Source: Terriglobia bacterium
GTDB taxonomy: Bacteria; Acidobacteriota; Terriglobia; Bryobacterales; Bryobacteraceae
NCBI GenBank assembly: GCA_020073615.1
Contig: JAIQEX010000001.1
Location: 62,001-126,000 of the forward strand
Direction of reading: 5' to 3'
Length of the DNA stretch: 64,000 bases
Program-made: the position numbers and the translations under genes
Notes under the pieces: generated by a model
The model's database searches: none
What the model was told of the DNA's origin: nothing
What the model saw: the letters and a program-made list of their open reading frames with translations, nothing else
Shown here: one piece after another, positions 16,224-26,084 of the stretch
Layout: each line of letters opens with the position of its first letter
Position numbering within the stretch: the stretch's first letter is position 1

Positions 16224-17045
16224 TCATGGCAGCCCGCCGTAATTCACCAGCTCGATGCCGTTCCCCTCCAGCGCGTCGCGGGTTTCGCGCGCCAGCAGCG
16301 CTTCCAGCTCGCGCTCGCGGCTCTCCTTCAGCCGCGTGTGCGCCTGACGCAGCGCGTCGCCGCAGCGCCCGGGATGGCACATCAGCTCAGTGCTCCCGGC
16401 AGGCATGGCGCTCAGCAGTTTCACCAGCCCGGCCGTGCGCCAGCGGCCGGTGATCTGGAAGCCCGCGAAGTGGTCGGTGGTGCGGCACCCCCGCTTCGCC
16501 AGGACGCCATCGAACCTCTTCTGCACCAAGCCGAGCCCGGCGCTGGCGAGGCGCTTCATGCGGGGCGCCGTGGCGCCCGCGCCGCTCCCGGGAAAATCGA
16601 ACGGGCGGCGCACCCAGCGAATCCCGAACTCCGCGCCCAGGCGCGCCACCGCTTCCAGGACCGGCGGCGCCAGGTGGGTATGCTTGTGCGTATCGAGGTG
16701 CGTCGGCCGGATTCCCGCCTCGACGATGCGCCGCACTTGCGCGGCCAGCTCTTCGTATATCCGGATCTCGCACCGCGCCATCGCCCCCAGCAACTGCGGC
16801 ACCGTCGGCGGCAGCGGCCGTCCGGTAACCAGCGACCGGCCGCCGACCAGCACCAGGTGGCACCCTATATCCAGTGCCGGGACCTCGCGCCCCAGCCGCA
16901 CCGCATCGTCGAAGGCCGCACCATTGGCCATCAGCGTGGCCGCCGTCAGAATGCCGCCGCGATGCGCCTCCACAATCCCCTGGTTCACATCGGGCGTGAA
17001 GCCGAAGTCGTCGGCATTCACCACCAGGAGTTTGCGCGCGTTCAA
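16224..17045 (-). CDS. YdjC/HpnK-like carbohydrate deacetylase
   Basis: A 273-residue member of the YdjC (ChbG/HpnK) family. The N-terminal VVNADDFGFTPDVNQGIVEA carries the metal-binding Asp pair, and THLDTHKHTHLAPPV carries the metal-binding histidines; CHPGR near residue 227 is also typical. ChbG removes an acetyl group from chitobiose, and HpnK deacetylates an N-acetylglucosaminyl hopanoid. Its position directly after the Mla-type lipid transport genes favours a lipid-linked (hopanoid or lipid A-like) substrate, but this is inference. The start is a TTG at 17045 overlapping the mlaD stop, so translation is coupled. Confidence 0.82.
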   Translation of the reverse strand: MNARKLLVVNADDFGFTPDVNQGIVEAHRGGILTAATLMANGAAFDDAVRLGREVPALDIGCHLVLVGGRSLVTGRPLPPTVPQLLGAMARCEIRIYEELAAQVRRIVEAGIRPTHLDTHKHTHLAPPVLEAVARLGAEFGIRWVRRPFDFPGSGAGATAPRMKRLASAGLGLVQKRFDGVLAKRGCRTTDHFAGFQITGRWRTAGLVKLLSAMPAGSTELMCHPGRCGDALRQAHTRLKESRERELEALLARETRDALEGNGIELVNYGGLP

Positions 17046-18115
17046 AACAGGACCAGCCGGATGGTGAGGAATTTCTTGGGATTGGCCCGCATGTCCTTGG
17101 CGAGCGACTGGAATTCGCGCGTCACCCCGGTGAGCGCTTCGTAAAGCTGCGGGTTCACGATGAATTGCCCCAGCGAGCCCTGGCCCGCGTCGATCTTGTC
17201 CAGCGTGCCGCTCAGCTTCGCCACCAGTTGTTGGATGCGCTGGTGCAGTTGCTCGTCCTTGAGCAGCTTGCCCGCGGTCCCCTTGCCCGCGTTCACGTCC
17301 GCCACCAGTTTCTGCATCTCGCCCAGCAACTGGTGGGCGTCGTTGAACAGCGCCGGGTCCTGCATGAGCTTGCCCGCCGTGCCCTGACCGGCCTGCAGAT
17401 CCGCCAGGATGGAATCGATGCGCTTCACCGGAGAGCGCAGCTCCTGATACAGCGAATCGTCGTAGAGCAGCTTGCTGAGCGTGCCGTTGCCCGTACGCAC
17501 GTCGGACAGCAGGTTGTTCCCTTCCGAGGCGATGCTGTTGAGTGTGTTGTACAGTTGTTCGTCCTTGATCAGCTTTCCGATATTACCCTTGCCCGCTTCC
17601 ACGCCCGCCAGCAGATTGTCCACGCGGGTCACCACCCCCTGAAACGATTGCAGCAGGTTGGCGCTCTGCGCCATCAGCTCGGGAATATCCTGCGCCTGGA
17701 GCGAGGCCAGCTCGGCGTCGGGTTGGACGTGCTGCGGGCTCTTCCCCTTGGTGATGTTGACGAACTTGTCTCCCAGCAGGTTGGCCGCGCTGATGCCCGC
17801 CACCGAATCCACCGGGATGTCGTTCAGGTATTGCGCCTGCACGCGCATATCGAAGCGCACGGTGCGTTTCGGGTCGCGGGAATTGGTCAGCTCCAGCTTG
17901 TCCAGGTACCCCACGGTGATGCCGTTGAGGCGCACCGGCGAGCCGTCCCCCATGCCGGAGGCGTCGTCCATGTACGTGAACAGCAGCACGTCGCGCCGGA
18001 AGAGCCCGCGCGAGCTGGTGAGCAGGAACACGAGCACCGCCAGAATCAGGCAGCTCGCGAGCGCGACGATGCCCACCTTCAACTGCGACCAGCGTACTTT
18101 GCTGCGATCCGCCAT
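17042..18115 (-). CDS. mlaD: MlaD/MCE-domain lipid transport protein
   Basis: A 357-residue periplasmic MCE protein anchored by one N-terminal helix (about residues 14-32). The MCE domain (about 38-120) contains GSPVRLNGITVGYLDKLEL and ISAANLLGDKFVNITKGKS. It binds lipid in the Mla-type system that moves phospholipids between the membranes. The C-terminal half has five variants of a motif like AGKGNIGKLIKDEQLY spaced by roughly 40 residues (around 170, 210, 250, 290 and 330), a predicted helical extension that could form a long channel or spacer. It starts with ATG one base after the mlaF stop. Confidence 0.88.
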   Translation of the reverse strand: MADRSKVRWSQLKVGIVALASCLILAVLVFLLTSSRGLFRRDVLLFTYMDDASGMGDGSPVRLNGITVGYLDKLELTNSRDPKRTVRFDMRVQAQYLNDIPVDSVAGISAANLLGDKFVNITKGKSPQHVQPDAELASLQAQDIPELMAQSANLLQSFQGVVTRVDNLLAGVEAGKGNIGKLIKDEQLYNTLNSIASEGNNLLSDVRTGNGTLSKLLYDDSLYQELRSPVKRIDSILADLQAGQGTAGKLMQDPALFNDAHQLLGEMQKLVADVNAGKGTAGKLLKDEQLHQRIQQLVAKLSGTLDKIDAGQGSLGQFIVNPQLYEALTGVTREFQSLAKDMRANPKKFLTIRLVLF

Positions 18116-18116
18116 G

Positions 18117-18941
18117 TTATACCCGCGGCTTGACGAACTTCTTCACGTACGGATCCGGCGACGCTTCCAGCCGGTCCTGATCGCCCTCGAAGATCAAGCG
18201 GCCTTCCCGCAGCACCATGAAGGTGGTCCGCGCGCTCCTTCGCGCCCCGTTACGCGCCGGCTCCAGTTCCCTACGCTCCGAATTGTAGCGGAAATTTGCA
18301 ATCAGATTTCCGTCCTGATAGCGGTGGGTCACCACCAGCGTGGTGGTGTGGGTGGTGTCCCGCTCCTTGATCAGCAGGGCCATGATGGTCTGCGCCGTAA
18401 TCGGATCCAGACCGGCGGTGGGCGAGTCGTACAGCATAAGCGGCGGCTCGGTCACCACGGCGCGCGCAATGGCGGCCCGGCGGCGCATGCCGCCCGAAAG
18501 TTCGCTGGGATACTTTTCCAGGGTCTCGCCCAACTCCACGAAGTTCAGCGCCTGCTCCACACGCGTATGGACCTCGGCGGCGGGACAGTGGATGGATTTT
18601 TGATTCTGCAGCGGATACGCCACGTTCTCTTCGATGGTGAGCGAATCGAACAGCGCGCTCTCCTGGAACAGCATGCCGATCTTGCTGCGAATCTCGAACA
18701 GCGCGTGCTCCGGCAGGCCCGTGATGTCGCGTCCGAAAGCGTAAACCTTGCCGGAATCGGGCTTCGCCAGACCGAGCGCCGTCTTCAGCAGCACCGTCTT
18801 GCCGCTGCCCGCGGCCCCCAGAATCACGCGCGATTCGCCTTCGCCGGCGTCGAACGACACATCGGAGAGAGCCTCCACGCCCTCGAACGAGACGGTGACG
18901 TGTTCGAAGCGAAGAATCGACGGCTGGGAATTCTCGGGCAT
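18117..18941 (-). CDS. mlaF: MlaF-like ABC transporter ATP-binding protein
   Basis: A 274-residue ATPase that drives the MlaE permease. Walker A is GAAGSGKT, the Q-loop is MLFQESALFDSLT, the signature is LSGGMRRRAAIARA and Walker B/D-loop is LMLYDSPTAGLDP. The H-loop is VVTHRYQDG; between it and the terminal FMVLREGRLIFEGD lies a basic insert of about 25 residues (ERRELEPARNGARRSART). ATG at 18941 overlaps the mlaE stop by one base; an upstream in-frame extension lies within mlaE and is a shadow. Confidence 0.9.
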   Translation of the reverse strand: MPENSQPSILRFEHVTVSFEGVEALSDVSFDAGEGESRVILGAAGSGKTVLLKTALGLAKPDSGKVYAFGRDITGLPEHALFEIRSKIGMLFQESALFDSLTIEENVAYPLQNQKSIHCPAAEVHTRVEQALNFVELGETLEKYPSELSGGMRRRAAIARAVVTEPPLMLYDSPTAGLDPITAQTIMALLIKERDTTHTTTLVVTHRYQDGNLIANFRYNSERRELEPARNGARRSARTTFMVLREGRLIFEGDQDRLEASPDPYVKKFVKPRV

Positions 18942-19693
18942 CAGGATGTGGCGCTGCTGACGAATATCTGGGCGATGATCAGAGTGAGAATAAAGATCAG
19001 CACCGAAGCGGTAACCATGGCCTGGGTAGTGGCGCGGCCCACTCCCTGGGTGCCGCCGGCGGCGCGCAGGCCGTAATAACAGCCGATCAGGGCGATGGGG
19101 AACGCAAACACGAACGGCTTGAGCAGCCCTTGCGCCACGTCGTTCCATTCCAAAGCGCGCCAGGCGGTGCTCCAGTATTGCCTGGTGCCCAGGCCCAGGA
19201 AGAGATAGGAGATCACCCAGCCGCCGAAGATGCCCACGAAATCCGCGATGATGGTGAGCAGCGGCAGCATGGTGGCGGTGGCGATGAGCCGCGGCGTCAC
19301 CAGCTTCTGCACCGGGTCGGTGCCCAGCGCGCGCATGGCGTCGATCTGCTCGGTCACCTTCATGGAGCCCAACTCGCTGGCCATGCCGGAAGAGTTGCGC
19401 CCCGCCACCATCAGCGCCGTCAGCACCGGCCCCAGCTCGCGCACCAGCGTGATGGCCACCAGCGTGCCGGTCTTGCCCACCTGCCCGTAAGTCCGCAAGG
19501 CGCGCGACATTTGCAGCGCCATGACCGCGCCGCTGAAGAAGCCGACCAGCACCACGATAGGAATGCTGCCCACGCCTATGGTGTCCATCTGGAGGAAAAT
19601 ATCGGCCCCGTAGTGAGGAGTGCGAAAGATGTTTCGCAGGGCCCTCCCCGCGAGCAGGAAGAACTCCTGAGCTGCCAGAACAAACTCTTTCAA
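18941..19693 (-). CDS. mlaE: MlaE-like ABC transporter permease
   Basis: A 250-residue inner-membrane permease of the MlaE/YrbE family with about five hydrophobic segments. Typical motifs are GFFSGAVMALQMSRALRTYG, the conserved loop RELGPVLTALMVAGRNSSGMASELGSM with the EQIDAMRALG coupling helix, and IGCYYGLRAAGGTQGVGRATT near the C terminus. It is first in the minus-strand operon mlaE-mlaF-mlaD-ydjC/hpnK-like-rsmI and probably moves lipid between inner membrane and MlaD. The start is read as TTG at 19693; the 50-bp gap to the divergent peptidase gene must hold both promoters. Confidence 0.92.
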   Translation of the reverse strand: MKEFVLAAQEFFLLAGRALRNIFRTPHYGADIFLQMDTIGVGSIPIVVLVGFFSGAVMALQMSRALRTYGQVGKTGTLVAITLVRELGPVLTALMVAGRNSSGMASELGSMKVTEQIDAMRALGTDPVQKLVTPRLIATATMLPLLTIIADFVGIFGGWVISYLFLGLGTRQYWSTAWRALEWNDVAQGLLKPFVFAFPIALIGCYYGLRAAGGTQGVGRATTQAMVTASVLIFILTLIIAQIFVSSATS

Positions 19694-19743
19694 GTAGGCC
19701 GGTCCCCGCTCTCCGATGCTACCATACGAACTGGAAACACGCG

Positions 19744-20700
19744 GTGAAAGGACTGACCGACATCGCCGGCATTCGCGTCGGGCACGTTTCGGATTACCAG
19801 GCGATTACCGGCTGCACCGCGATTCTGTGCGAGCAGGGCGCCGTGGGCGGAGTGGACATCCGCGGCTCGGCCAGCGGCACCCAGGAGATCGACACCCTCC
19901 ATCCGCTGCACCTCACCAACCAGGTGCACGGCATTCTGCTGGCCGGGGGCAGCGCCTTCGGCCTGGAAGCGGCCTCGGGAGTGCGCCGCTACCTGGCGCG
20001 CCGCGGCGTGGGCTACTTTTTCGGCGGCGAGCACATTCCCATCGTGCCCGCGGCCATTCTTTTCGACCTGGGGATCGGCAAGTCCAACGTCCATCCCGGG
20101 CTGGCCATGGGCGAAGCCGCGGCCGCCGCGGCCTCGGCCGATGCCGTAGCGGAAGGATGCGTCGGCGCGGGCACCGGCGCCACCGTGGGCAAACTCCTGG
20201 GCATGAAGCAGGCCATGAAGTCGGGCATCGGCAGTTTCACCGTTGCCCTGCCCGGCGGGGTGCTGGTGGCGGCTCTCGCGGCCGTCAACGCCTTCGGCGA
20301 TGTGCGCGATCCCGCCACCGGCAAAATCGTCGCCGGCGCGCGCCAGTCCCCCGACAGCCGCGAGTTCGTCAATACCGAAGAGCAGATGAAGCGGGCCGCG
20401 CCCACGCTGGGCGGCGCGCCTCACAACACGACGCTGGCGGTGATCGCCACCAACGCGAAGCTCTCCAAAGTCGAGGCCACCAAGCTGGCGCAATTCGCCG
20501 GCCTGGGCATGGCCCGCACCATCTACCCCGTGAACACCATGGTCGATGGCGACATCGCCTTCGCGCTCTCGCTCGGCGACCGCACGGCCGATATCAACAT
20601 TCTCGGCGTGGCCGCCGCCGAAGCGCTGGCCGGAGCGATTCTGCGGGCCGTGAGGCTGGCAAAGACTCTGGGCGGCGTGCCGGGGATGAGTGGCGTTTAG
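19744..20700 (+). CDS. P1 family peptidase (DmpA/BapA-type self-processing aminopeptidase)
   Basis: A 318-residue N-terminal-nucleophile hydrolase of peptidase family P1/S58. The N-terminal ITDIxGIRVGHVSD-type segment, GGSAFGLEAASGVRRYLARRG and the VGAGTGATVGKLLGM stretch are family markers. Self-cleavage is expected in HNTTLAVIATNA, probably between N228 and T229, freeing Thr as nucleophile; DmpA uses Gly-Ser at the same place. Relatives release N-terminal D- or beta-amino acids from peptides; the substrate here is unknown. GTG at 19744 is the start, and no signal peptide is seen, so it is cytoplasmic. Confidence 0.9.
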   Translation: MKGLTDIAGIRVGHVSDYQAITGCTAILCEQGAVGGVDIRGSASGTQEIDTLHPLHLTNQVHGILLAGGSAFGLEAASGVRRYLARRGVGYFFGGEHIPIVPAAILFDLGIGKSNVHPGLAMGEAAAAAASADAVAEGCVGAGTGATVGKLLGMKQAMKSGIGSFTVALPGGVLVAALAAVNAFGDVRDPATGKIVAGARQSPDSREFVNTEEQMKRAAPTLGGAPHNTTLAVIATNAKLSKVEATKLAQFAGLGMARTIYPVNTMVDGDIAFALSLGDRTADINILGVAAAEALAGAILRAVRLAKTLGGVPGMSGV

Positions 20701-20766
20701 CTTTCTCCCGCCGAGGTCTGCACTACATTATGAGTTGAGGGAGGGCACCGGCCAGACTACTCGGAG

Positions 20767-20772
20767 CATAAT
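20767..20772 (+). promoter_or_regulatory. -10 box of the YkgJ-family gene (leaderless candidate)
   Basis: CATAAT ends 8 nt before the ATG at 20781; the 8 nt between hold no Shine-Dalgarno sequence. Confidence 0.4.
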
Positions 20773-20780
20773 GGTACAAA

Positions 20781-21209
20781 ATGGCCGAGGGTTTGCGTTT
20801 TGCCTGCCAGCCGGGATGCACCGAGTGTTGCCGCCAGCGGGGCTTTGTTTATTTGACCGAAGCCGATCTGGTGCGCGCGGCCGAATTCTTAGGGATGCCG
20901 GCGGCGGCATTTGAAAAGAAATACGTCTATCGCACGCGCAATCAGCGGCGGCTGCGGGTGCCGCGCGATGCCCACTGCCACTTCCTGCGGGACGGCGGCT
21001 GCTCGATTCATCCCGCCAAGCCGACGCAGTGCCGCATCTTTCCCTTCTGGCCGGAGCTGGTAGAGAGCCGCCGGGAATGGAAGAAGACCGCGCGCTACTG
21101 TCCGGGGATGGGGCAGGGCCCGCTGATTCAGATCGCCTCGGCGCGCGCCGAGGCGCGCGAGATGCGGGAGGGCTATCCGGAGTTGTACCGCCAGGGGGCC
21201 CGATCTTGA
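20781..21209 (+). CDS. YkgJ-family cysteine-cluster protein
   Basis: A 142-residue protein of the UPF0153/YkgJ family, which presumably holds a metal or Fe-S centre. The eight cysteines are arranged as in the family: CQPGCTECC near residues 9-17, CHFLRDGGCSIHPAKPTQCRIFPFWP in the middle and a final C at YCPGMGQG. The family is implicated in metal binding, but no biochemical function is established here. The gene is alone: the peptidase stop lies 80 bp upstream and a converging PilZ gene follows. Confidence 0.85.
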   Translation: MAEGLRFACQPGCTECCRQRGFVYLTEADLVRAAEFLGMPAAAFEKKYVYRTRNQRRLRVPRDAHCHFLRDGGCSIHPAKPTQCRIFPFWPELVESRREWKKTARYCPGMGQGPLIQIASARAEAREMREGYPELYRQGARS

Positions 21210-21221
21210 GCCGCCGATGAA

Positions 21222-21237
21222 CGCCGGCCAACCGGCG
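21222..21237. terminator. hairpin between converging YkgJ and PilZ genes
   Basis: CGCCGG-ccaa-CCGGCG, 13 bp after one stop and 11 bp from the other. No T-tract on either strand, so it is only a possible bidirectional terminator. Confidence 0.35.
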
Positions 21238-21248
21238 CGGCTCCGGAT

Positions 21249-21599
21249 TCACTTTTTCGAGTGGGCCACCAGGCGCTCCAGGTCCAGCAAGTGCTGCGGC
21301 CGGTACGTCTTCTTCGACCATCTCGTGGTGGCTTGGAACTGCACGCCGATGAAATATCCGATCTCGCGGTAAACGCAATACCGCACATAGCCCGAGAACT
21401 TCTGCTTGGGGCTATCCCAGTGGATTGCCACTCCCAGCGGCAACGGCGTTTCCAATTGCAGGCACGCCCCGGACGCCGATATGTCTTCCAGCAGCGCCGT
21501 GTCCCGCTTCGCTTTGCCTGCATTGTCCTCCCAGCGGACTTCCACCATGTCCGCGCATAACATTCTGATTTCCGTGCGCCTCTCCTGCATACTTCTCAT
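21249..21599 (-). CDS. PilZ domain protein
   Basis: A 116-residue single-domain protein with the two cyclic-di-GMP contact elements of PilZ domains: an RRxxxR-type segment at the N terminus (QERRTEIR) and DISASGACLQ (D/NxSxxG) about 30 residues later. It therefore probably binds c-di-GMP and modulates motility, polysaccharide export or another target by protein contact. The ATG at 21599 has CGGAAG 8 nt upstream. It lies downstream of nothing on its strand except the ADOP gene, which ends the other side at 21642, so a weak read-through from that operon is possible. Confidence 0.82.
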   Translation of the reverse strand: MRSMQERRTEIRMLCADMVEVRWEDNAGKAKRDTALLEDISASGACLQLETPLPLGVAIHWDSPKQKFSGYVRYCVYREIGYFIGVQFQATTRWSKKTYRPQHLLDLERLVAHSKK

Positions 21600-21641
21600 A
21601 TCGGCGCTTCCGGCCGAGTTCTTTACCGGCTGCCGGGCCCC

Positions 21642-24427
<2,786 letters not shown>

Positions 24428-24431
<4 letters not shown>

Positions 24432-24781
24432 TGTCCCTCCTGATCGACGGGCTGCAGTATCAGGCCCATGGCGCGGGAGAACGCCTCCCATTTCGATTGT
24501 TCGGCCGCGAGCTGTTTCCGCCCGAGCGGCGTGAGGCGATAGTACCGGGCGCGCTTGCCCTTGTCCGACAGCTCCCACGAGGCCGCGATCCAGCCCTTCG
24601 CCTCCAGCCGGTGCAGCGCCGGATACAGAGAGCCGGTCTCCACTTGCAGCAGGTCCTCGGAGGTCCGCTGAATGTGTTTGGCGATCGCGTGCCCGTGCGT
24701 GGGTCCCGCAACGAGGGTGCGCAGGATGAGAAGGTCGAGCGTGCCTTGCAGCAGCTCCACGCGCGAGGGCGGCCGGCTCAT
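24428..24781 (-). CDS. PadR-family transcriptional regulator
   Basis: A 117-residue PadR/PadR-like winged-helix repressor. The N-terminal RVELLQGTLDLLILRTLVAGPTHG region, QVETGSLYPALHRLEAKGWI (recognition helix and wing) and RARYYRLTPLGRKQL are typical of the short acidobacterial PadR proteins that precede ADOP permeases. Two 13-bp palindromes of the form GTAG(n5)CTAC lie over and beside its -10 box, which suggests autoregulation of the padR-ADOP operon. Confidence 0.93.
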
Positions 24782-24784
24782 TAT

Positions 24785-24820
24785 GTAGGCACTCTACTAT
24801 ATTTTGTGTAGAACGTCTAC
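24785..24820 (-). promoter_or_regulatory. padR promoter with two candidate PadR operators
   Basis: On the minus strand TATAGT (24801-24796) is a -10 box, 14 nt before the ATG. GTAGGCACTCTAC (24785-24797) overlaps it and GTAGAACGTCTAC (24808-24820) lies just upstream. The centres are 23 bp apart, about two helical turns, which suits two dimers on one face. Confidence 0.55.
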
Positions 24821-25800
24821 GGCAGAGCCGCGCCGTCCGTGCGATTCCGCCCCGCCGCCGGTATCCCCGGAGGCGGCGCACGGCGCTCGTGAGCCAGCCG
24901 GACTACCGTCGCGACGAACAGGAGGCAGCCGAGATAGGCGGGGGCGAGATGAACCGTATCGGTATAGCCGATGGCCGGGTGGACACCGAGAGCCGCCCCG
25001 AACCCCACGAGGCCCATCAGAGCGACAGTCTGCACCAGACTCTTCGTCAGGGGCGCCTGGCGGGAAATGAACAACAGAATGATCCCCGTGGAGAATAGCC
25101 CCCCGCCAAATCCTGCGCGGTCATGGGCGATCACCGGCACCAGCCGGGGAGAAATGCTCTGAAGATCCGCCCGCGTCATGTGCATGTAAGCGAGGTCCTG
25201 GGGGACGAATACGCCGGTCATTCCCACCACCATGATGGTTACGCCGGCGGCTATGATCCCTGTGGCGAGGAATCCCAAAGCCCATCGTCCCAGGCCGGCC
25301 GGTTGACCGGGCCTCCACATATCGCGGCAATCGACTCTCGCGGGCCGCGCGCGCCACAGGCCCGCCAGATACACGGGCAGGAGGCATAGAGTCGCGATGC
25401 CATGCCAGTTGTCGAGGTAGCCGAAGCTCAAATAGCAGAGGAAACTGGCAAAGCCGCAGACCCCGGAGACACAGAACGTCCACCAGGCCCAAGGCTCGCC
25501 GGCGCGCATGGGAAACTCCGCCAGGTACCAGTAGGCAACTCCGATGGCCAGCAGCGTGCCGCCAAAGGCCACGCGATCGTGAAACATGAATTTCACGACG
25601 TGGGGGTTGGCCATCGCCGCCAGGCGTTGGGCATCGAAACCCAGTGCATGGACATCCTGCGGCAGGAAGTAGCCTGTGACCGACTGAAAAATGGCGAAGC
25701 CGCCGCTCAGCACGAGCACGAAGGAGGTCAGCGAAAGCAAAAACCGGCCGTCGGAAAGCAGCGCTTCCAGAATGCCGCAGTCGTCGCCGATGGTCTTCAC
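24817..25800 (-). CDS. integral membrane protein with tandem internal duplication, unknown function
   Basis: A 327-residue polytopic protein with about eight hydrophobic segments. It is built of two related halves: VTGYFLPQD (41-49) and HDRVAFGG (74-81) in the first recur as MTGVFVPQD (194-202) and HDRAGFGG (226-233) in the second, an offset of about 152 residues; helices after each HDR motif also correspond. The paired His-Asp-Arg motifs at equivalent places suggest a pseudo-twofold membrane protein with a shared pore, cofactor or active site. I do not recognise a characterised family. It starts with GTG at 25800, and its stop lies inside the PadR operator region, so it may be read in the same direction just before padR. 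Confidence 0.7.
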   Translation of the reverse strand: MKTIGDDCGILEALLSDGRFLLSLTSFVLVLSGGFAIFQSVTGYFLPQDVHALGFDAQRLAAMANPHVVKFMFHDRVAFGGTLLAIGVAYWYLAEFPMRAGEPWAWWTFCVSGVCGFASFLCYLSFGYLDNWHGIATLCLLPVYLAGLWRARPARVDCRDMWRPGQPAGLGRWALGFLATGIIAAGVTIMVVGMTGVFVPQDLAYMHMTRADLQSISPRLVPVIAHDRAGFGGGLFSTGIILLFISRQAPLTKSLVQTVALMGLVGFGAALGVHPAIGYTDTVHLAPAYLGCLLFVATVVRLAHERRAPPPGIPAAGRNRTDGAALP

Positions 25801-26084
25801 GCTCAGGTATCAGGATCGAATGAACCGCGGCCCCGCGCAAGTGTGATTGTGGCCGCGCAAGAGCCGGCGGCCGCGCTCCGCTGCGCTCAGCACAAAATGA
25901 GCATTTCACCTCCGATTATCGCTATTCTATTGTAAGGTGCGCCTTGGTGAATCGATACGGCGGCAGGGCCTGCGCTCGCGGTCCGCGCCGCTTTGCCGGC
26001 AGACCGTTCTCAGCCCAACAGCAAGCCCGGACACCATCGCACCGGATTGAGGAACTTATGCTCGAATCCCAAGGGAGGCTTTTT

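Noticed and set aside
21222..21237. Rho-independent terminator between YkgJ and PilZ genes
   Set aside because: Listed only as a weak hairpin because no T-tract follows on either strand.
24432..24881. Upstream extension of the ADOP gene to 24881
   Set aside because: It overlaps padR completely; the ATG at 24431 has a good Shine-Dalgarno and an ATGA overlap with padR.
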